Shown one piece after another: positions 7,942-16,884 of a DNA stretch of 64,000 bases (position 1 is its first letter; each line of letters opens with the position of its first letter). Position numbers and translations under genes: made by a program. The notes under the pieces are model-generated. The model was not told where the DNA came from, ran no database searches, and saw only the letters and a program-made list of their open reading frames with translations. Source of the stretch: UBA7672 sp963784415 (GTDB lineage Bacteria; Pseudomonadota; Alphaproteobacteria; Caulobacterales; Hyphomonadaceae); NCBI GenBank assembly GCA_963784415.1, contig CAWARK010000013.1, positions 186,001 through 250,000 of the forward strand. Direction: 5' to 3'.

Positions 7942-8406
7942 ATGTTTCTCTCCAACTTCGAGAGCGGCGTTGACGCCAAGAAGCGGGTCTCGATCCCGGC
8001 GCCCTTTCGCAGGGTGCTTGGGGGCGCAGACGTCGTCTACCTGTGGCCGTCGCTGGACAAGCCATGCATCGAGGGCGCGGGCGAGCACCTCATGAACCAG
8101 TTCGAGGACTCCATGGCCGATCTCGACCTGATGGACCCCCGCCGTATCGCACTGGCGAACTACATCATGGGCGAGGCCAGGATGGCCAAGCAGGATGAAG
8201 GTGGACGCATCGTGCTGGACGCGGAACTGCTGACGACGGCGGGCATCTCGGAAAAGGCGACGTTTGTCGGCCTCGGAGACCGCTTCCAGATCTGGGAGCC
8301 GGCCGCCTACCAGGCCGAGAAGGCGCGGAACCGGGCGCTGGCGAAGGAGAGCCTCGGCCTGCTCAAGGCCAAGCCGCGCCGCAACACGCAGGCGGCGGCC
8401 GAATGA
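7942..8406 (+). CDS. mraZ: transcriptional regulator MraZ
   Basis: 154 residues, first gene of the dcw cluster. MFLSNFESGVDAKKRVSIPAPFR is the typical N-terminal AbrB-like (SpoVT) swapped-hairpin domain. A second copy occurs around residues 80-125 (KQDEGGRIVLDAELL), as expected of MraZ. It forms ring oligomers that bind direct repeats upstream of itself and tune dcw expression. The tail LLKAKPRRNTQAAAE is a short disordered extension. The stop overlaps the rsmH start as ATGA. Autoregulation is inferred from the family and the CGGGT repeats. Confidence 0.97.
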   Translation: MFLSNFESGVDAKKRVSIPAPFRRVLGGADVVYLWPSLDKPCIEGAGEHLMNQFEDSMADLDLMDPRRIALANYIMGEARMAKQDEGGRIVLDAELLTTAGISEKATFVGLGDRFQIWEPAAYQAEKARNRALAKESLGLLKAKPRRNTQAAAE

Positions 8407-9425
8407 GCGAGGGCCCGATTTCCCCCCACGCCGGCACGCACGTTCCGGTCCTCGTCGAAGAAGTGATCCACGCGCTTGCGCCGGTCGAAGGCGCGGTGAT
8501 GGTGGATGGCACCTATGGCGGTGGCGGCTATGCCAAGGCGGCGCTGGCGGTTGCGAACTTCACGCTGATCGCAATCGACCGCGACCCCGACGCGATGAAG
8601 CGCGCGTGGGAACATGCGGGACGTGATCCGCGGCTTATTCCGGCGCCGGGACGGTTCGGCGAACTCGAAGCGATCCTGCATGCGATGGGGCGCGAGACGG
8701 TCGACGGCATCATGCTGGACCTCGGCGTCTCGTCCTTCCAGATCGATGAAGCCGAGCGTGGCTTTTCCTTCATGCGCGATGGTCCGCTCGACATGCGGAT
8801 GGAACGCAAGGGGCCGAGCGCGGCGGACGCGGTGAACCATCTCACCGAGGGCGAGCTGGCCGACATTTTCCACATTCTCGGCGATGAGCACGGCGCCCGC
8901 CGAGTTGCGCGCGAGATCGTGCACCGCCGCCGGGCGCAGCCTTTCGCCACGACGCTGGATCTTGCCGATGTGATCGAGAAATCGCTGGGCGGACGGCGCG
9001 GCAAGCCGACGCATCCAGCGACGCGTTCGTTCCAGGCGCTGCGCATGTGGGTGAATGAAGAGACCACCGAGCTGGTGCGCGCGCTGGACGCCGCCGAGCG
9101 TGTGCTGAAACCCGGCGGGCGGCTGGTGATCGTAACCTTCCATTCAATCGAAGACCGCATCGTGAAACTCTTCCTGCGGTCGCGCTCCGGCAATGATCCT
9201 GGCGTTTCTCGCCATGTGCCGCGCGCGCCCAAGGGAAAGGCGCCCACGTTCGAAGTCCTGCAGCGCAAGGCCACCGAGGCAAGCGAGGCAGAGACGGACG
9301 CAAATCCGCGCTCGCGATCGGCGCGACTGCGGTGGGCTCTGCGGACGGATGCGCCGGCATGGGGATCTGGAACCGACGACGGGTTCCGCCTGCCGGGGCT
9401 GAAACAGCTTGAAGGAGTTGCCTGA
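8403..9425 (+). CDS. rsmH: 16S rRNA (cytosine-1402-N4) methyltransferase RsmH (MraW)
   Basis: 340 residues. HVPVLVEEVI (~13-22), DGTYGGGGYAKA (~35-46, SAM loop), DLGVSSFQIDEAERGFSF (~105-122), DGPLDMRM and THPATRSFQALRMWVNEE (~200-217) are hallmark RsmH blocks. GGRLVIVTFHSIEDRIVK (~239-256) completes the SAM fold. It methylates N4 of C1402 in the 16S decoding centre using SAM. It is coupled to mraZ by a 4-base overlap and to ftsL by TGATG. Length is slightly above the E. coli enzyme because of a C-terminal tail. Confidence 0.97.
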   Translation: MSEGPISPHAGTHVPVLVEEVIHALAPVEGAVMVDGTYGGGGYAKAALAVANFTLIAIDRDPDAMKRAWEHAGRDPRLIPAPGRFGELEAILHAMGRETVDGIMLDLGVSSFQIDEAERGFSFMRDGPLDMRMERKGPSAADAVNHLTEGELADIFHILGDEHGARRVAREIVHRRRAQPFATTLDLADVIEKSLGGRRGKPTHPATRSFQALRMWVNEETTELVRALDAAERVLKPGGRLVIVTFHSIEDRIVKLFLRSRSGNDPGVSRHVPRAPKGKAPTFEVLQRKATEASEAETDANPRSRSARLRWALRTDAPAWGSGTDDGFRLPGLKQLEGVA

Positions 9426-9784
9426 TGAAACGCCTGGCGATCATCGGTGGTCTTGTTGTCGCGGCGCTCGCCGTCGCGGTATATCGCGCCAAGCTCGGCG
9501 CGGAAGACACGCAGGGCCGCATCGAAGACCTGAAGACGCAGGTCGCTGACGAAGAAAAAGCCATCGCGACCCTGCGCGCCGACGAAGCCGTGCTGACCCG
9601 GCCGGAGCGGATCGGCGGGATCGCGCAACAGCAGCTCGGCCTCGCGCCGGCAAATCCCAGCCAGTACACGGCTGCCGAAGCGCTGAAGCAGAGGCTGGGC
9701 GAGGAGCGCACGCGCCTGCCCGCGCCTGGCCAGCCGCCCGAAACCCTCGCGCCCTCTCCTGATCCGGTGAAGCCGCAACCGTAA
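9425..9784 (+). CDS. ftsL: cell division protein FtsL-like
   Basis: 119 residues between rsmH and ftsI, the fixed place of ftsL. A single N-terminal membrane helix (~4-19) is followed by a coiled-coil heptad region (~26-58, EDLKTQVADEEKAIATLRAD) and LTRPERIGGIAQQQLGL, the short C-terminal motif typical of FtsL. A proline-rich tail follows. It bridges FtsB/FtsQ to FtsWI in the periplasm. Sequence conservation of FtsL is always low, so position, topology and the RPERI...LGL motif carry the call. Start TGATG and stop TAATG show translational coupling on both sides. Confidence 0.88.
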   Translation: MKRLAIIGGLVVAALAVAVYRAKLGAEDTQGRIEDLKTQVADEEKAIATLRADEAVLTRPERIGGIAQQQLGLAPANPSQYTAAEALKQRLGEERTRLPAPGQPPETLAPSPDPVKPQP

Positions 9785-11436
9785 TGAGGGCATACGCTGC
9801 GCCATATGAGGACGTCTGGGGTCCGCGCCGTGCCCGCATCATTGCGGGCGTGCTGGCGCTGATCTTCGTCATCATCGTGGGGCGCTCAGCCTATGTGGCG
9901 TTCAATGGGCCCCACAAGGCGGCGCTGCCGGTCGACAAGGCCGAGATCGCGCGGCGTGGCGACATCATCGATCGCAAGGGCGAACTGCTCGCGACGACGG
10001 TGCAGGGCAAGTCGCTGGCCGTCGATCCGAGCGCGATCTGGGACTCACGCGAAGTGGTTGCTGGAATTCGTTCCGTGTTCCCCGATCTCGGCGAAGATGC
10101 GCTGACCGCGCTCATGGCAGACAAGAAGCGCCAGTTCGCTTGGGTGAAGCGCGAACTGACGGGCGAGCAGGTGCAGGCGCTGAAGGATACCGGCGTCGAG
10201 GGGCTGGTGTTCGTCGAGGAGCCGCAGCGCTTCTATCCGAACGGGAAACTGGCGGGACACTTCCTCGGCTATACCAGCATTGACGGCGTCGGCCTCGAAG
10301 GGGTCGAGCGCATCTATAACGACCAGCTGAAGAAGGGCGGCGCGCCGCTGCAGCTGACGCTCGATGCAAGCGTGCAGTTCGTGCTCGAGGAAGAGCTGCA
10401 GGCGGCCTATTCGGACTTCGATATGAAGGGCGCCGTGGGCATCGTGGTGGAGGTGAGTACCGGCGCCGTGCGGGCGATCGCATCGTGGCCGACGATCGAC
10501 CCTAGCAAGCGCGGGGAAGAGGGTGACGATGCGAAGACCAATCGTGCGCTCAATGCCCGCATGGAGCTGGGCTCGATCTACAAGCCGCTGACGGTGGCGG
10601 CGGCGCTGGAAGCGGGCGTGCTGAAGCCGACGGACACGTTCGACGCGTCGAAGCCGGTGAAGATCGGCGCAGTGACGGTGCGCGATGCGCATCCGCTGCC
10701 GCATCCGTCGTCCGTCTCGGTGACTGACATTCTCGCCTATTCGTCCAACATCGGCGCGGCGGACATCGCCCAGCGCATGGGTCCGATGGCGCAGAAGACA
10801 TTTCTCGCAAAGGTTGGCCTGCTGGGCGGACAGCCGGCGGTAGGTCCGCAATGGGCCTCTCCCCTCGTGCCCGCGCAGTGGGATGCGACGGCGATGGCGA
10901 CGGTCGCCTATGGTCATGGTCTTTCGGTCTCGCCGATGGCGTTTGCGATGACCTATCTGCCGTTCGCGAACGGGGGCGAATATCTGCTGCCGTCTTTCGT
11001 CGAGCCGGTCGATCCCGCTAAGGTCGTACGCAAGCGCGTGATGTCGGCGCAGACCGCCGCGACAGTGCTCGACATGATGCGAACAACGGTGCTCGAAGGC
11101 TCGGGCAAGAATGCCGAAGCCCGAGGCTATGAAGTGGCAGGCAAGACGGGCACGGCCGAGAAACCGGTCCCGGGTGGTTACGATGCCGACAAAAACATCA
11201 CGTCGTTTGCCGCCGTCTTCCCTGTATCCCGCCCTCAATATGTCGTGCTTGTTGTCCTGGATGAGGCCCAGCCCAGAACGGGTGTCAATCGCACGGCCGC
11301 CTTCACGGCGGCGACGATCGCGGGAAAAGTGATCGCGCGTGCGGCGCCGCTGCTGGATGTTCGGCCTGTGCTCGAGGCGACGGCGACGCGTGCGCCGATC
11401 TCGGGCGCCGGTGTTGCGGAGGCGGGTGCGCAATGA
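9784..11436 (+). CDS. ftsI: peptidoglycan D,D-transpeptidase FtsI (PBP3)
   Basis: 550 residues, class B PBP. An N-terminal membrane helix (~18-38) precedes the dimerisation/pedestal domain (ARRGDIIDRKGELLATT). The transpeptidase domain holds the catalytic SIYK (S264, K267), SSN (320-322) and KTG (454-456) motifs. It crosslinks septal murein with FtsW in the divisome. The gene starts on the last base of the ftsL stop and overlaps murE by ATGA. All three active-site motifs are intact. Confidence 0.97.
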   Translation: MRAYAAPYEDVWGPRRARIIAGVLALIFVIIVGRSAYVAFNGPHKAALPVDKAEIARRGDIIDRKGELLATTVQGKSLAVDPSAIWDSREVVAGIRSVFPDLGEDALTALMADKKRQFAWVKRELTGEQVQALKDTGVEGLVFVEEPQRFYPNGKLAGHFLGYTSIDGVGLEGVERIYNDQLKKGGAPLQLTLDASVQFVLEEELQAAYSDFDMKGAVGIVVEVSTGAVRAIASWPTIDPSKRGEEGDDAKTNRALNARMELGSIYKPLTVAAALEAGVLKPTDTFDASKPVKIGAVTVRDAHPLPHPSSVSVTDILAYSSNIGAADIAQRMGPMAQKTFLAKVGLLGGQPAVGPQWASPLVPAQWDATAMATVAYGHGLSVSPMAFAMTYLPFANGGEYLLPSFVEPVDPAKVVRKRVMSAQTAATVLDMMRTTVLEGSGKNAEARGYEVAGKTGTAEKPVPGGYDADKNITSFAAVFPVSRPQYVVLVVLDEAQPRTGVNRTAAFTAATIAGKVIARAAPLLDVRPVLEATATRAPISGAGVAEAGAQ

Positions 11437-12893
11437 AGCTTGATGTGCTCATTCCCGGAGCGGCCTCCTCTGAGTTTTCAGGCATCGATGTCGTGGGCAT
11501 CACGGCGGACAGCCGCAAGGTGAAGCCCGGCTTCGTGTTCGCAGCGCTGCATGGCGTTGCGAAAGATGGCCGCGACTATATCGACGGCGCAATCAAGGCG
11601 GGCGCGGTAGCGATCCTCACCGATGCGCGGCCGGGCGAATGGTCCGTGCCGTCGATCCGCGTGGAAGAACCGCGCCTGACGCTGGCGCACGCGGCGGCGA
11701 CTTTCTATCCGGTGCAGCCTGGCATCGTTGCGGCGGTGACGGGCACCAACGGCAAGAGCTCGACGGTCGATTTCCTGCGCCAGATCTGGAGCAGCATGGG
11801 CCGCAAGGCGGCGTCGATGGGCACGCTGGGCGCGATCGGCCCGTCGGGCTCGGTCGATCTCGGGCACACGACGCCGGATCCGGTCGCGATCCATGCAACG
11901 CTGGAGAAGCTGGCCAAGGAAGGCGTGACGCACGCGGCGATGGAAGCCTCATCGCACGGTCTCTCGCAGTATCGCCTGCACGGCGTGAAGCTGGCGGCGG
12001 GGGCGTTCACGAACCTTACGCAGGACCATCTCGATTATCATTCCGATTTCGACGACTACCGCCGCGCCAAGATGAAGCTGTTCACCGAGCTGCTGCCCGA
12101 GGGCGCGCCTGCGGTGCTCAATGCGGACAGCCCCGAACTTGAAGCGTTCGAGACGGCGGCGAAGGCGGCGGGGCTGAAGCCGTTCACCGTCGGCTGGCGC
12201 GGGCGTGACCTGCGGATCTCGGAAGCACTACCGCGCGGGACCGGGCAGGATCTGGTGATCCAGTGGGGCGAGGGGGCGCTCAACGAACGCAAGGTGCACC
12301 TGCCGCTGATCGGCGAATTCCAGGCGCTGAATGCGCTGTGCGCGGCGGGCATCGCGATGTCGCTGGGCGATGATGTGAATGCGGTGCTCGATGGGCTGTC
12401 ACAGCTCAAGGGCGTGCACGGGCGGCTGGAGCTGGTCGGGCAGACAGCCACGAAAGCGCCGGTGTTTGTCGATTATGCGCACACGCCGGACGGTCTCAAC
12501 GTGTTGCTGCGCGCGGCGCGTCCGCACGTGCGGGGCAAGCTGATCGTGGTGTTCGGTTGCGGCGGCGATCGCGACGCGACAAAGCGGCCGATCATGGGTG
12601 ATGTGGCGCGCAGGCTGGCGGACGAGGTGATTGTCACTGATGACAACCCGCGCTCCGAAGACCCGACGCTGATCCGCGCTGCGATCCGCAAGGGCGCGCC
12701 GGATGCGAGTGAGATCGGCGATCGCGCGTCGGCCATCATCGAAGGCATCAGGCGCCTGAAGGCGGGCGATGCGCTGCTGATCGCGGGCAAGGGTCACGAG
12801 ACGGGGCAGATCGTGAAGGGCGTCACGATCCCGTTCTCGGATTTCGACGTCGCGAAGGCGGCGCTCGATGACGTGGGAGGTTCGCATGGTTGA
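11433..12893 (+). CDS. murE: UDP-MurNAc-L-Ala-D-Glu:meso-diaminopimelate ligase MurE
   Basis: 486 residues. The ATP loop TGTNGKSS (~103-110), the Mur signature MEASSHGLSQYR (~170) and FVDYAHTPDGL (~346) are present. DDNPRSE (~404) carries the DNPR motif that in characterised MurE enzymes selects meso-diaminopimelate. It adds the third residue of the murein stem peptide in the cytoplasm. ATG 11433 overlaps the ftsI stop. The presence of DNPR predicts DAP-type murein for this organism. Confidence 0.97.
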   Translation: MKLDVLIPGAASSEFSGIDVVGITADSRKVKPGFVFAALHGVAKDGRDYIDGAIKAGAVAILTDARPGEWSVPSIRVEEPRLTLAHAAATFYPVQPGIVAAVTGTNGKSSTVDFLRQIWSSMGRKAASMGTLGAIGPSGSVDLGHTTPDPVAIHATLEKLAKEGVTHAAMEASSHGLSQYRLHGVKLAAGAFTNLTQDHLDYHSDFDDYRRAKMKLFTELLPEGAPAVLNADSPELEAFETAAKAAGLKPFTVGWRGRDLRISEALPRGTGQDLVIQWGEGALNERKVHLPLIGEFQALNALCAAGIAMSLGDDVNAVLDGLSQLKGVHGRLELVGQTATKAPVFVDYAHTPDGLNVLLRAARPHVRGKLIVVFGCGGDRDATKRPIMGDVARRLADEVIVTDDNPRSEDPTLIRAAIRKGAPDASEIGDRASAIIEGIRRLKAGDALLIAGKGHETGQIVKGVTIPFSDFDVAKAALDDVGGSHG

Positions 12894-14319
12894 TGCTCCT
12901 TCTCCGCTCTGGACCTCCGACGAAGCCGCGGCTGCAAGCGGCGGCACGGCGCTGGGCACGTGGGCGATCAATGGCGTGTCGATCGACACGCGGTCGCTGC
13001 AGCCGGGCAACCTGTTCGTGGCGCTGAAGGATGTGCGCGACGGGCATGACTTTGTCGCCGGTGCGTTTGCGGCTGGAGCGGAAGCAGCGCTTGTGTCGCG
13101 CGATGTGCTGGGCGGGCATCCGGGCTTGCTGGTCGGCGACGTGCTGGACGGGCTCGAGAAGCTCGGGGTCGCGGCGCGGGCGCGGAATGCGGGCGTGATC
13201 TCGGCCGTCACGGGCTCGGTCGGCAAGACCAGCGTCAAGGAGATGCTGGCGCGGATCTTCCGCGCGGCGGGGCATGCGCACTGGTCGGACAAGTCGTTCA
13301 ACAATCACTGGGGCGTGCCGCTGACGCTGGCGCGGATGCCGCGCGAGACGGAGCGGGCGATCTTCGAAATCGGCATGAACACGCCGGGCGAGATCGGGCC
13401 GCGGTCTCACATGGTGAAACCGCATATCGCGATGATCACACGGATCGCGCCGGCGCACCTTGAGGGCATGGGGTCTATCCAAGCCGTGGCGCACGAGAAG
13501 TCGCAGATTTTTGCGGGGCTCCAGCCGGGCGGGGCCGCGATCGCGCCCGCGAAGGATAAGTTCCACGACTGGCTGATAGGAGCGGCGGCAAGCCTGCAGC
13601 CCAGCGCTAGGCTGTTCAGCTATGGCGGCGCGCCCGGGGCGAGAAGCGCGACGCCGGTGAGCTATGAGACCGATGGCATGGCCTCGACCATCGCGGTCGA
13701 TGTGATGGGCGAGACGGTGACGATCTCGCTCGATGCGGTCGGCGAACACTGGGCGAGCAATGCCTCGCTTGCGCTGCTGGCGGCTGTGCTCGCGGGCGTT
13801 GACGCGAAACACGCTGCCGAAGCGCTGTCGGGCTATGCGCCGCCGGCAGGCAGGGGCACGGCAGAGACGTTGAAGCTGTCCAGGGGCGGCGAGGCGATGC
13901 TGATCGACGACGCCTACAACGCCAATCCGGAATCGATGCGTGCGGCGATCGAAGGCTTTGCGGCGCGGCCGGGTCGCAAGATCGTGGCGCTCGGCGAGAT
14001 GCGCGAACTGGGGCCGACATCGGCCGAGCTTCACACCGGCCTTGCAGATGCGATCATCATGGCGAAAGTTTCAGATGCGGTTCTGTCCGGAGGCGAGATG
14101 AGTCATCTCGCCGCAGCGCTGCGGCAACGTGCGCCGAAGATGCGCGTGGAACATGTCACAGGGCCCGCCGAAGCGGCGGAGCAGGTGAAAAGCTGGTTAG
14201 AACCGGGCGACGCAGTCTTGATCAAAGGCTCGAATGCATCCGGCATGGCAAAGGTCGGAACGGCGCTCCGGAAAATGAGCGAAGCAGCCGCCAGTTCGCA
14301 GAAAGCGTCAGGGGCGTAA
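12886..14319 (+). CDS. murF: UDP-MurNAc-tripeptide:D-Ala-D-Ala ligase MurF
   Basis: 477 residues with TGSVGKTSVKEML (~111, ATP loop), KSFNNHWGVPLTL (~136) and IDDAYNANPESM (~343). It adds D-Ala-D-Ala to complete the pentapeptide. The open frame begins at 12868, but GGGAGG five bases before ATG 12886 decides the start, giving an 8-base overlap with murE. It is followed after one base by mraY. No ddl gene is present in the window to supply its substrate. Confidence 0.96.
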   Translation: MVDAPSPLWTSDEAAAASGGTALGTWAINGVSIDTRSLQPGNLFVALKDVRDGHDFVAGAFAAGAEAALVSRDVLGGHPGLLVGDVLDGLEKLGVAARARNAGVISAVTGSVGKTSVKEMLARIFRAAGHAHWSDKSFNNHWGVPLTLARMPRETERAIFEIGMNTPGEIGPRSHMVKPHIAMITRIAPAHLEGMGSIQAVAHEKSQIFAGLQPGGAAIAPAKDKFHDWLIGAAASLQPSARLFSYGGAPGARSATPVSYETDGMASTIAVDVMGETVTISLDAVGEHWASNASLALLAAVLAGVDAKHAAEALSGYAPPAGRGTAETLKLSRGGEAMLIDDAYNANPESMRAAIEGFAARPGRKIVALGEMRELGPTSAELHTGLADAIIMAKVSDAVLSGGEMSHLAAALRQRAPKMRVEHVTGPAEAAEQVKSWLEPGDAVLIKGSNASGMAKVGTALRKMSEAAASSQKASGA

Positions 14320-14320
14320 G

Positions 14321-15451
14321 ATGCTGTACCACCTCCTCTCGCCCTATACGGGCGAACTGAACCTGTTCAGCTTCATCACGTTCCGCGTGGCGCTCGCGCT
14401 TGCGACCGGGCTGATCCTCACCATGCTGTTCGGTCATCCGCTGATCGTCTGGCTGCGCAAGAGGCAGGGCAAGGGCCAGCCGATCCGCAGCGACGGTCCC
14501 GAGAGCCACCAGAGCAAGAAGGGCACGCCCACGATGGGCGGCTTCCTCATCCTGTTCGGCATCCTGTCGGGCACGCTGCTGTGGGCCGACCTCACCAACC
14601 AGTACATCTGGATCGTGCTGTTCGTGACGATCGGCTTCTGCGCGGTCGGCTTCATCGACGACTACCAGAAGGTGACCAAGAGCGGCACGGCGGGCTTGTC
14701 CGGCAAGGTGCGCCTGCTGATGGAATTCGTGATCGCGGGCGCGGCGGTCTTCTGGGCCTCGACCTATGCGCAGGACACGACTGCGCAGGCGGTGGCGGCG
14801 GGGGTGCTGAAGGATGCGCCGCTGCAGGGGTATGCGACGGGTCTGGCGCTGCCCTTCCTCAAGGACTTCATGTTCGACCTGACGATCTACGGCTTCATCG
14901 CGTTCGGAGCGTTCGTGATCGTGGGCGCTGGTAATGCGGTGAACTTCACCGATGGCCTCGATGGCCTCGCCATCGGACCGGTGATGATCGCGGGCGCGAC
15001 TTTCGGCTTCATTGCTTACGCGACGGGGACGCCGCGTTTCGCTGACTACCTGTTGCTGACGCCGACGCCGGGAACGGCGGAGCTCGCTGTTGTCATGGGC
15101 GCGCTGGTGGGCGGTGGTCTTGGCTTCCTCTGGTACAACACGCCGCCAGCGAAGATTTTCATGGGCGACACCGGCTCGCTGGCGCTGGGCGGATGCCTTG
15201 GCGCGATGGCGGTGTGCGTGAAGCACGAGGTTGTGCTGGCGATCGTCGGCGGGCTGTTCCTGTTCGAAGCGCTGTCGGTGATCATCCAGGTGCTTTACTT
15301 CAAGGCGACCGGAAAGCGCTTCTTCAAGATGGCGCCGATCCACCACCATTTTGAGAAACTCGGCTGGTCGGAACCGACCGTCGTGATCCGCTTCTGGATC
15401 GTCGCCTTCCTCCTGGCCCTCGTCGGCCTCGCAACCCTGCGTCTGAGGTGA
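14321..15451 (+). CDS. mraY: phospho-N-acetylmuramoyl-pentapeptide transferase MraY
   Basis: 376 residues with about ten membrane helices. SHQSKKGTPTMGG (~65-77), FIDDYQKV (~110, catalytic Asp pair), NFTDGLDGLAIG (~207) and FMGDTGSLALGG (~280) followed by PIHHHFE (~338) are the diagnostic loops. It transfers phospho-MurNAc-pentapeptide to undecaprenyl phosphate, forming lipid I in the inner membrane. It starts two bases after the murF stop. Confidence 0.97.
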   Translation: MLYHLLSPYTGELNLFSFITFRVALALATGLILTMLFGHPLIVWLRKRQGKGQPIRSDGPESHQSKKGTPTMGGFLILFGILSGTLLWADLTNQYIWIVLFVTIGFCAVGFIDDYQKVTKSGTAGLSGKVRLLMEFVIAGAAVFWASTYAQDTTAQAVAAGVLKDAPLQGYATGLALPFLKDFMFDLTIYGFIAFGAFVIVGAGNAVNFTDGLDGLAIGPVMIAGATFGFIAYATGTPRFADYLLLTPTPGTAELAVVMGALVGGGLGFLWYNTPPAKIFMGDTGSLALGGCLGAMAVCVKHEVVLAIVGGLFLFEALSVIIQVLYFKATGKRFFKMAPIHHHFEKLGWSEPTVVIRFWIVAFLLALVGLATLRLR

Positions 15452-15458
15452 GACACAG

Positions 15459-16877
15459 GTGATCCCGGTTCGCTCATTCGAGGGAAAGGACGTCGCGGTA
15501 TTCGGCCTTGGCCGATCCGGCATTGCGACGTGCAAAGCTCTCATGGCCGGCGGGGCGCGCGTGTGCGCGTGGGACGACAACGAGGCCTCGCGCAAGGCGG
15601 CTGAGGAAGCTGGCGTGCCTATGGTCGACCTCAACCGGCGCGACTGGCAGACGTTTGCTGCCCTAGTGCTGTCGCCGGGCATTCCGTTCCGCTTCCCCGA
15701 GCCGCACCGCTTCGTGCGCATGGCGCAGATGGTGGGCGTGCCGGTGATCGGCGACATGGAGTTGTTCGCGCGCGCGCTGAACGAGTTCAAGTCGGTGGAT
15801 CGCCCGCGTATCGTGGGCATCACGGGCACCAACGGCAAATCGACGACGACCGCCCTGATCGGTCACATCCTGAAATTCAGCGGCAAGGATGTCCGCGTCG
15901 GCGGCAATATCGGCATCGGCGTGCTTGATCTCGAGAAACTGCATTCCGAGGCGATCTACGTGCTGGAGCTGTCGAGTTATCAGCTCGACCTCGCCGAGAG
16001 CCTGCGGTGCGACGTGGCGGTGATGCTGAACATTTCGCCGGATCATCTGTCGCGCCACGGCGGCATGGATGGCTATGTCGGTGCCAAGCGCCGCATCTTC
16101 CGCAATCAGGGGCCGGACGATTACGCGATCATCGGCGTTGACGACATGCGCTCGGGCGTGATGTCGACGCAACTGACGAGCGAGGGCCTGCGCCGCGTGA
16201 TCCCGATCTCGGCGGAATATGGCCTTGGCCGCGGCGTCGCTGTGCTGGAAGGCATGCTGCAGGATTCGATGTCCGGCCGCGCCGAGCATCCGGTCGACAT
16301 CCGCAACGCCAAGGCGCTGCCGGGCCGCCACAACCATCAGAACGTCGCCGCTGCCTATGCCGCGTGCCGCGCGCTCGGGCTCGACCCCGCGGATATCCTG
16401 GCGGCGATCGAGACGTTCCCCGGCCTGCCGCACCGGCTGGAGAATATCGGCGCGATCGATGGCGTGCGCTTCATCAACGACTCCAAAGCGACCAACGCGC
16501 AGGCGGCCGAGCAGGCGATCCGCGCCTTCCCGAATGCGTGGTGGATCGTCGGCGGCCGTCCGAAGGAAGAGGGTATCGACGATCTCGCCCCGTTGTTCGG
16601 TCAGATCAAGAAAGCCTACCTGATCGGGGAATCCACCGAGGCTTTCGCGCGCGTCCTGACCGGCAAGCTCGAACACTCCAAGTGCCGCACCATGGACGTC
16701 GCCGTGCTGCAGGCGTTCGAAGATGCGCGTGCATCGGGCGTCGAAGGCGCGGTCGTGCTGTTCTCGCCGGCATGCGCGAGCTTCGACCAGTATCGCGACT
16801 TCGAACAACGCGGCCTGGCTTTCCGTCAGGAGGCCGCGAACCTCGTCAAGCGTCGGTCCCCGACCGAGCCCGTGTGA
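15459..16877 (+). CDS. murD: UDP-MurNAc-L-alanine:D-glutamate ligase MurD
   Basis: 472 residues, GTG start (15459) preceded by a GAGGTGAG-like site. The N-terminal Rossmann segment VAVFGLGRSGIATCKAL, the ATP loop GTNGKSTTTALI (~123), ELSSYQLDL (~170), HNHQNVAAAYAA (~290) and FINDSKATNAQAAEQA (~340) mark MurD. It adds D-Glu to UDP-MurNAc-L-Ala in the cytoplasm. A seven-base gap separates it from both mraY and ftsW. Confidence 0.97.
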   Translation: MIPVRSFEGKDVAVFGLGRSGIATCKALMAGGARVCAWDDNEASRKAAEEAGVPMVDLNRRDWQTFAALVLSPGIPFRFPEPHRFVRMAQMVGVPVIGDMELFARALNEFKSVDRPRIVGITGTNGKSTTTALIGHILKFSGKDVRVGGNIGIGVLDLEKLHSEAIYVLELSSYQLDLAESLRCDVAVMLNISPDHLSRHGGMDGYVGAKRRIFRNQGPDDYAIIGVDDMRSGVMSTQLTSEGLRRVIPISAEYGLGRGVAVLEGMLQDSMSGRAEHPVDIRNAKALPGRHNHQNVAAAYAACRALGLDPADILAAIETFPGLPHRLENIGAIDGVRFINDSKATNAQAAEQAIRAFPNAWWIVGGRPKEEGIDDLAPLFGQIKKAYLIGESTEAFARVLTGKLEHSKCRTMDVAVLQAFEDARASGVEGAVVLFSPACASFDQYRDFEQRGLAFRQEAANLVKRRSPTEPV

Positions 16878-16884
16878 GGCTCAC

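Noticed and set aside
10045..11433. 462-codon minus-strand frame opposite ftsI
   Set aside because: Arg/His-rich shadow frame.
14222..15838. 538-codon minus-strand frame opposite mraY
   Set aside because: Low-complexity charged translation, no start signal; mraY on the other strand is unmistakable.
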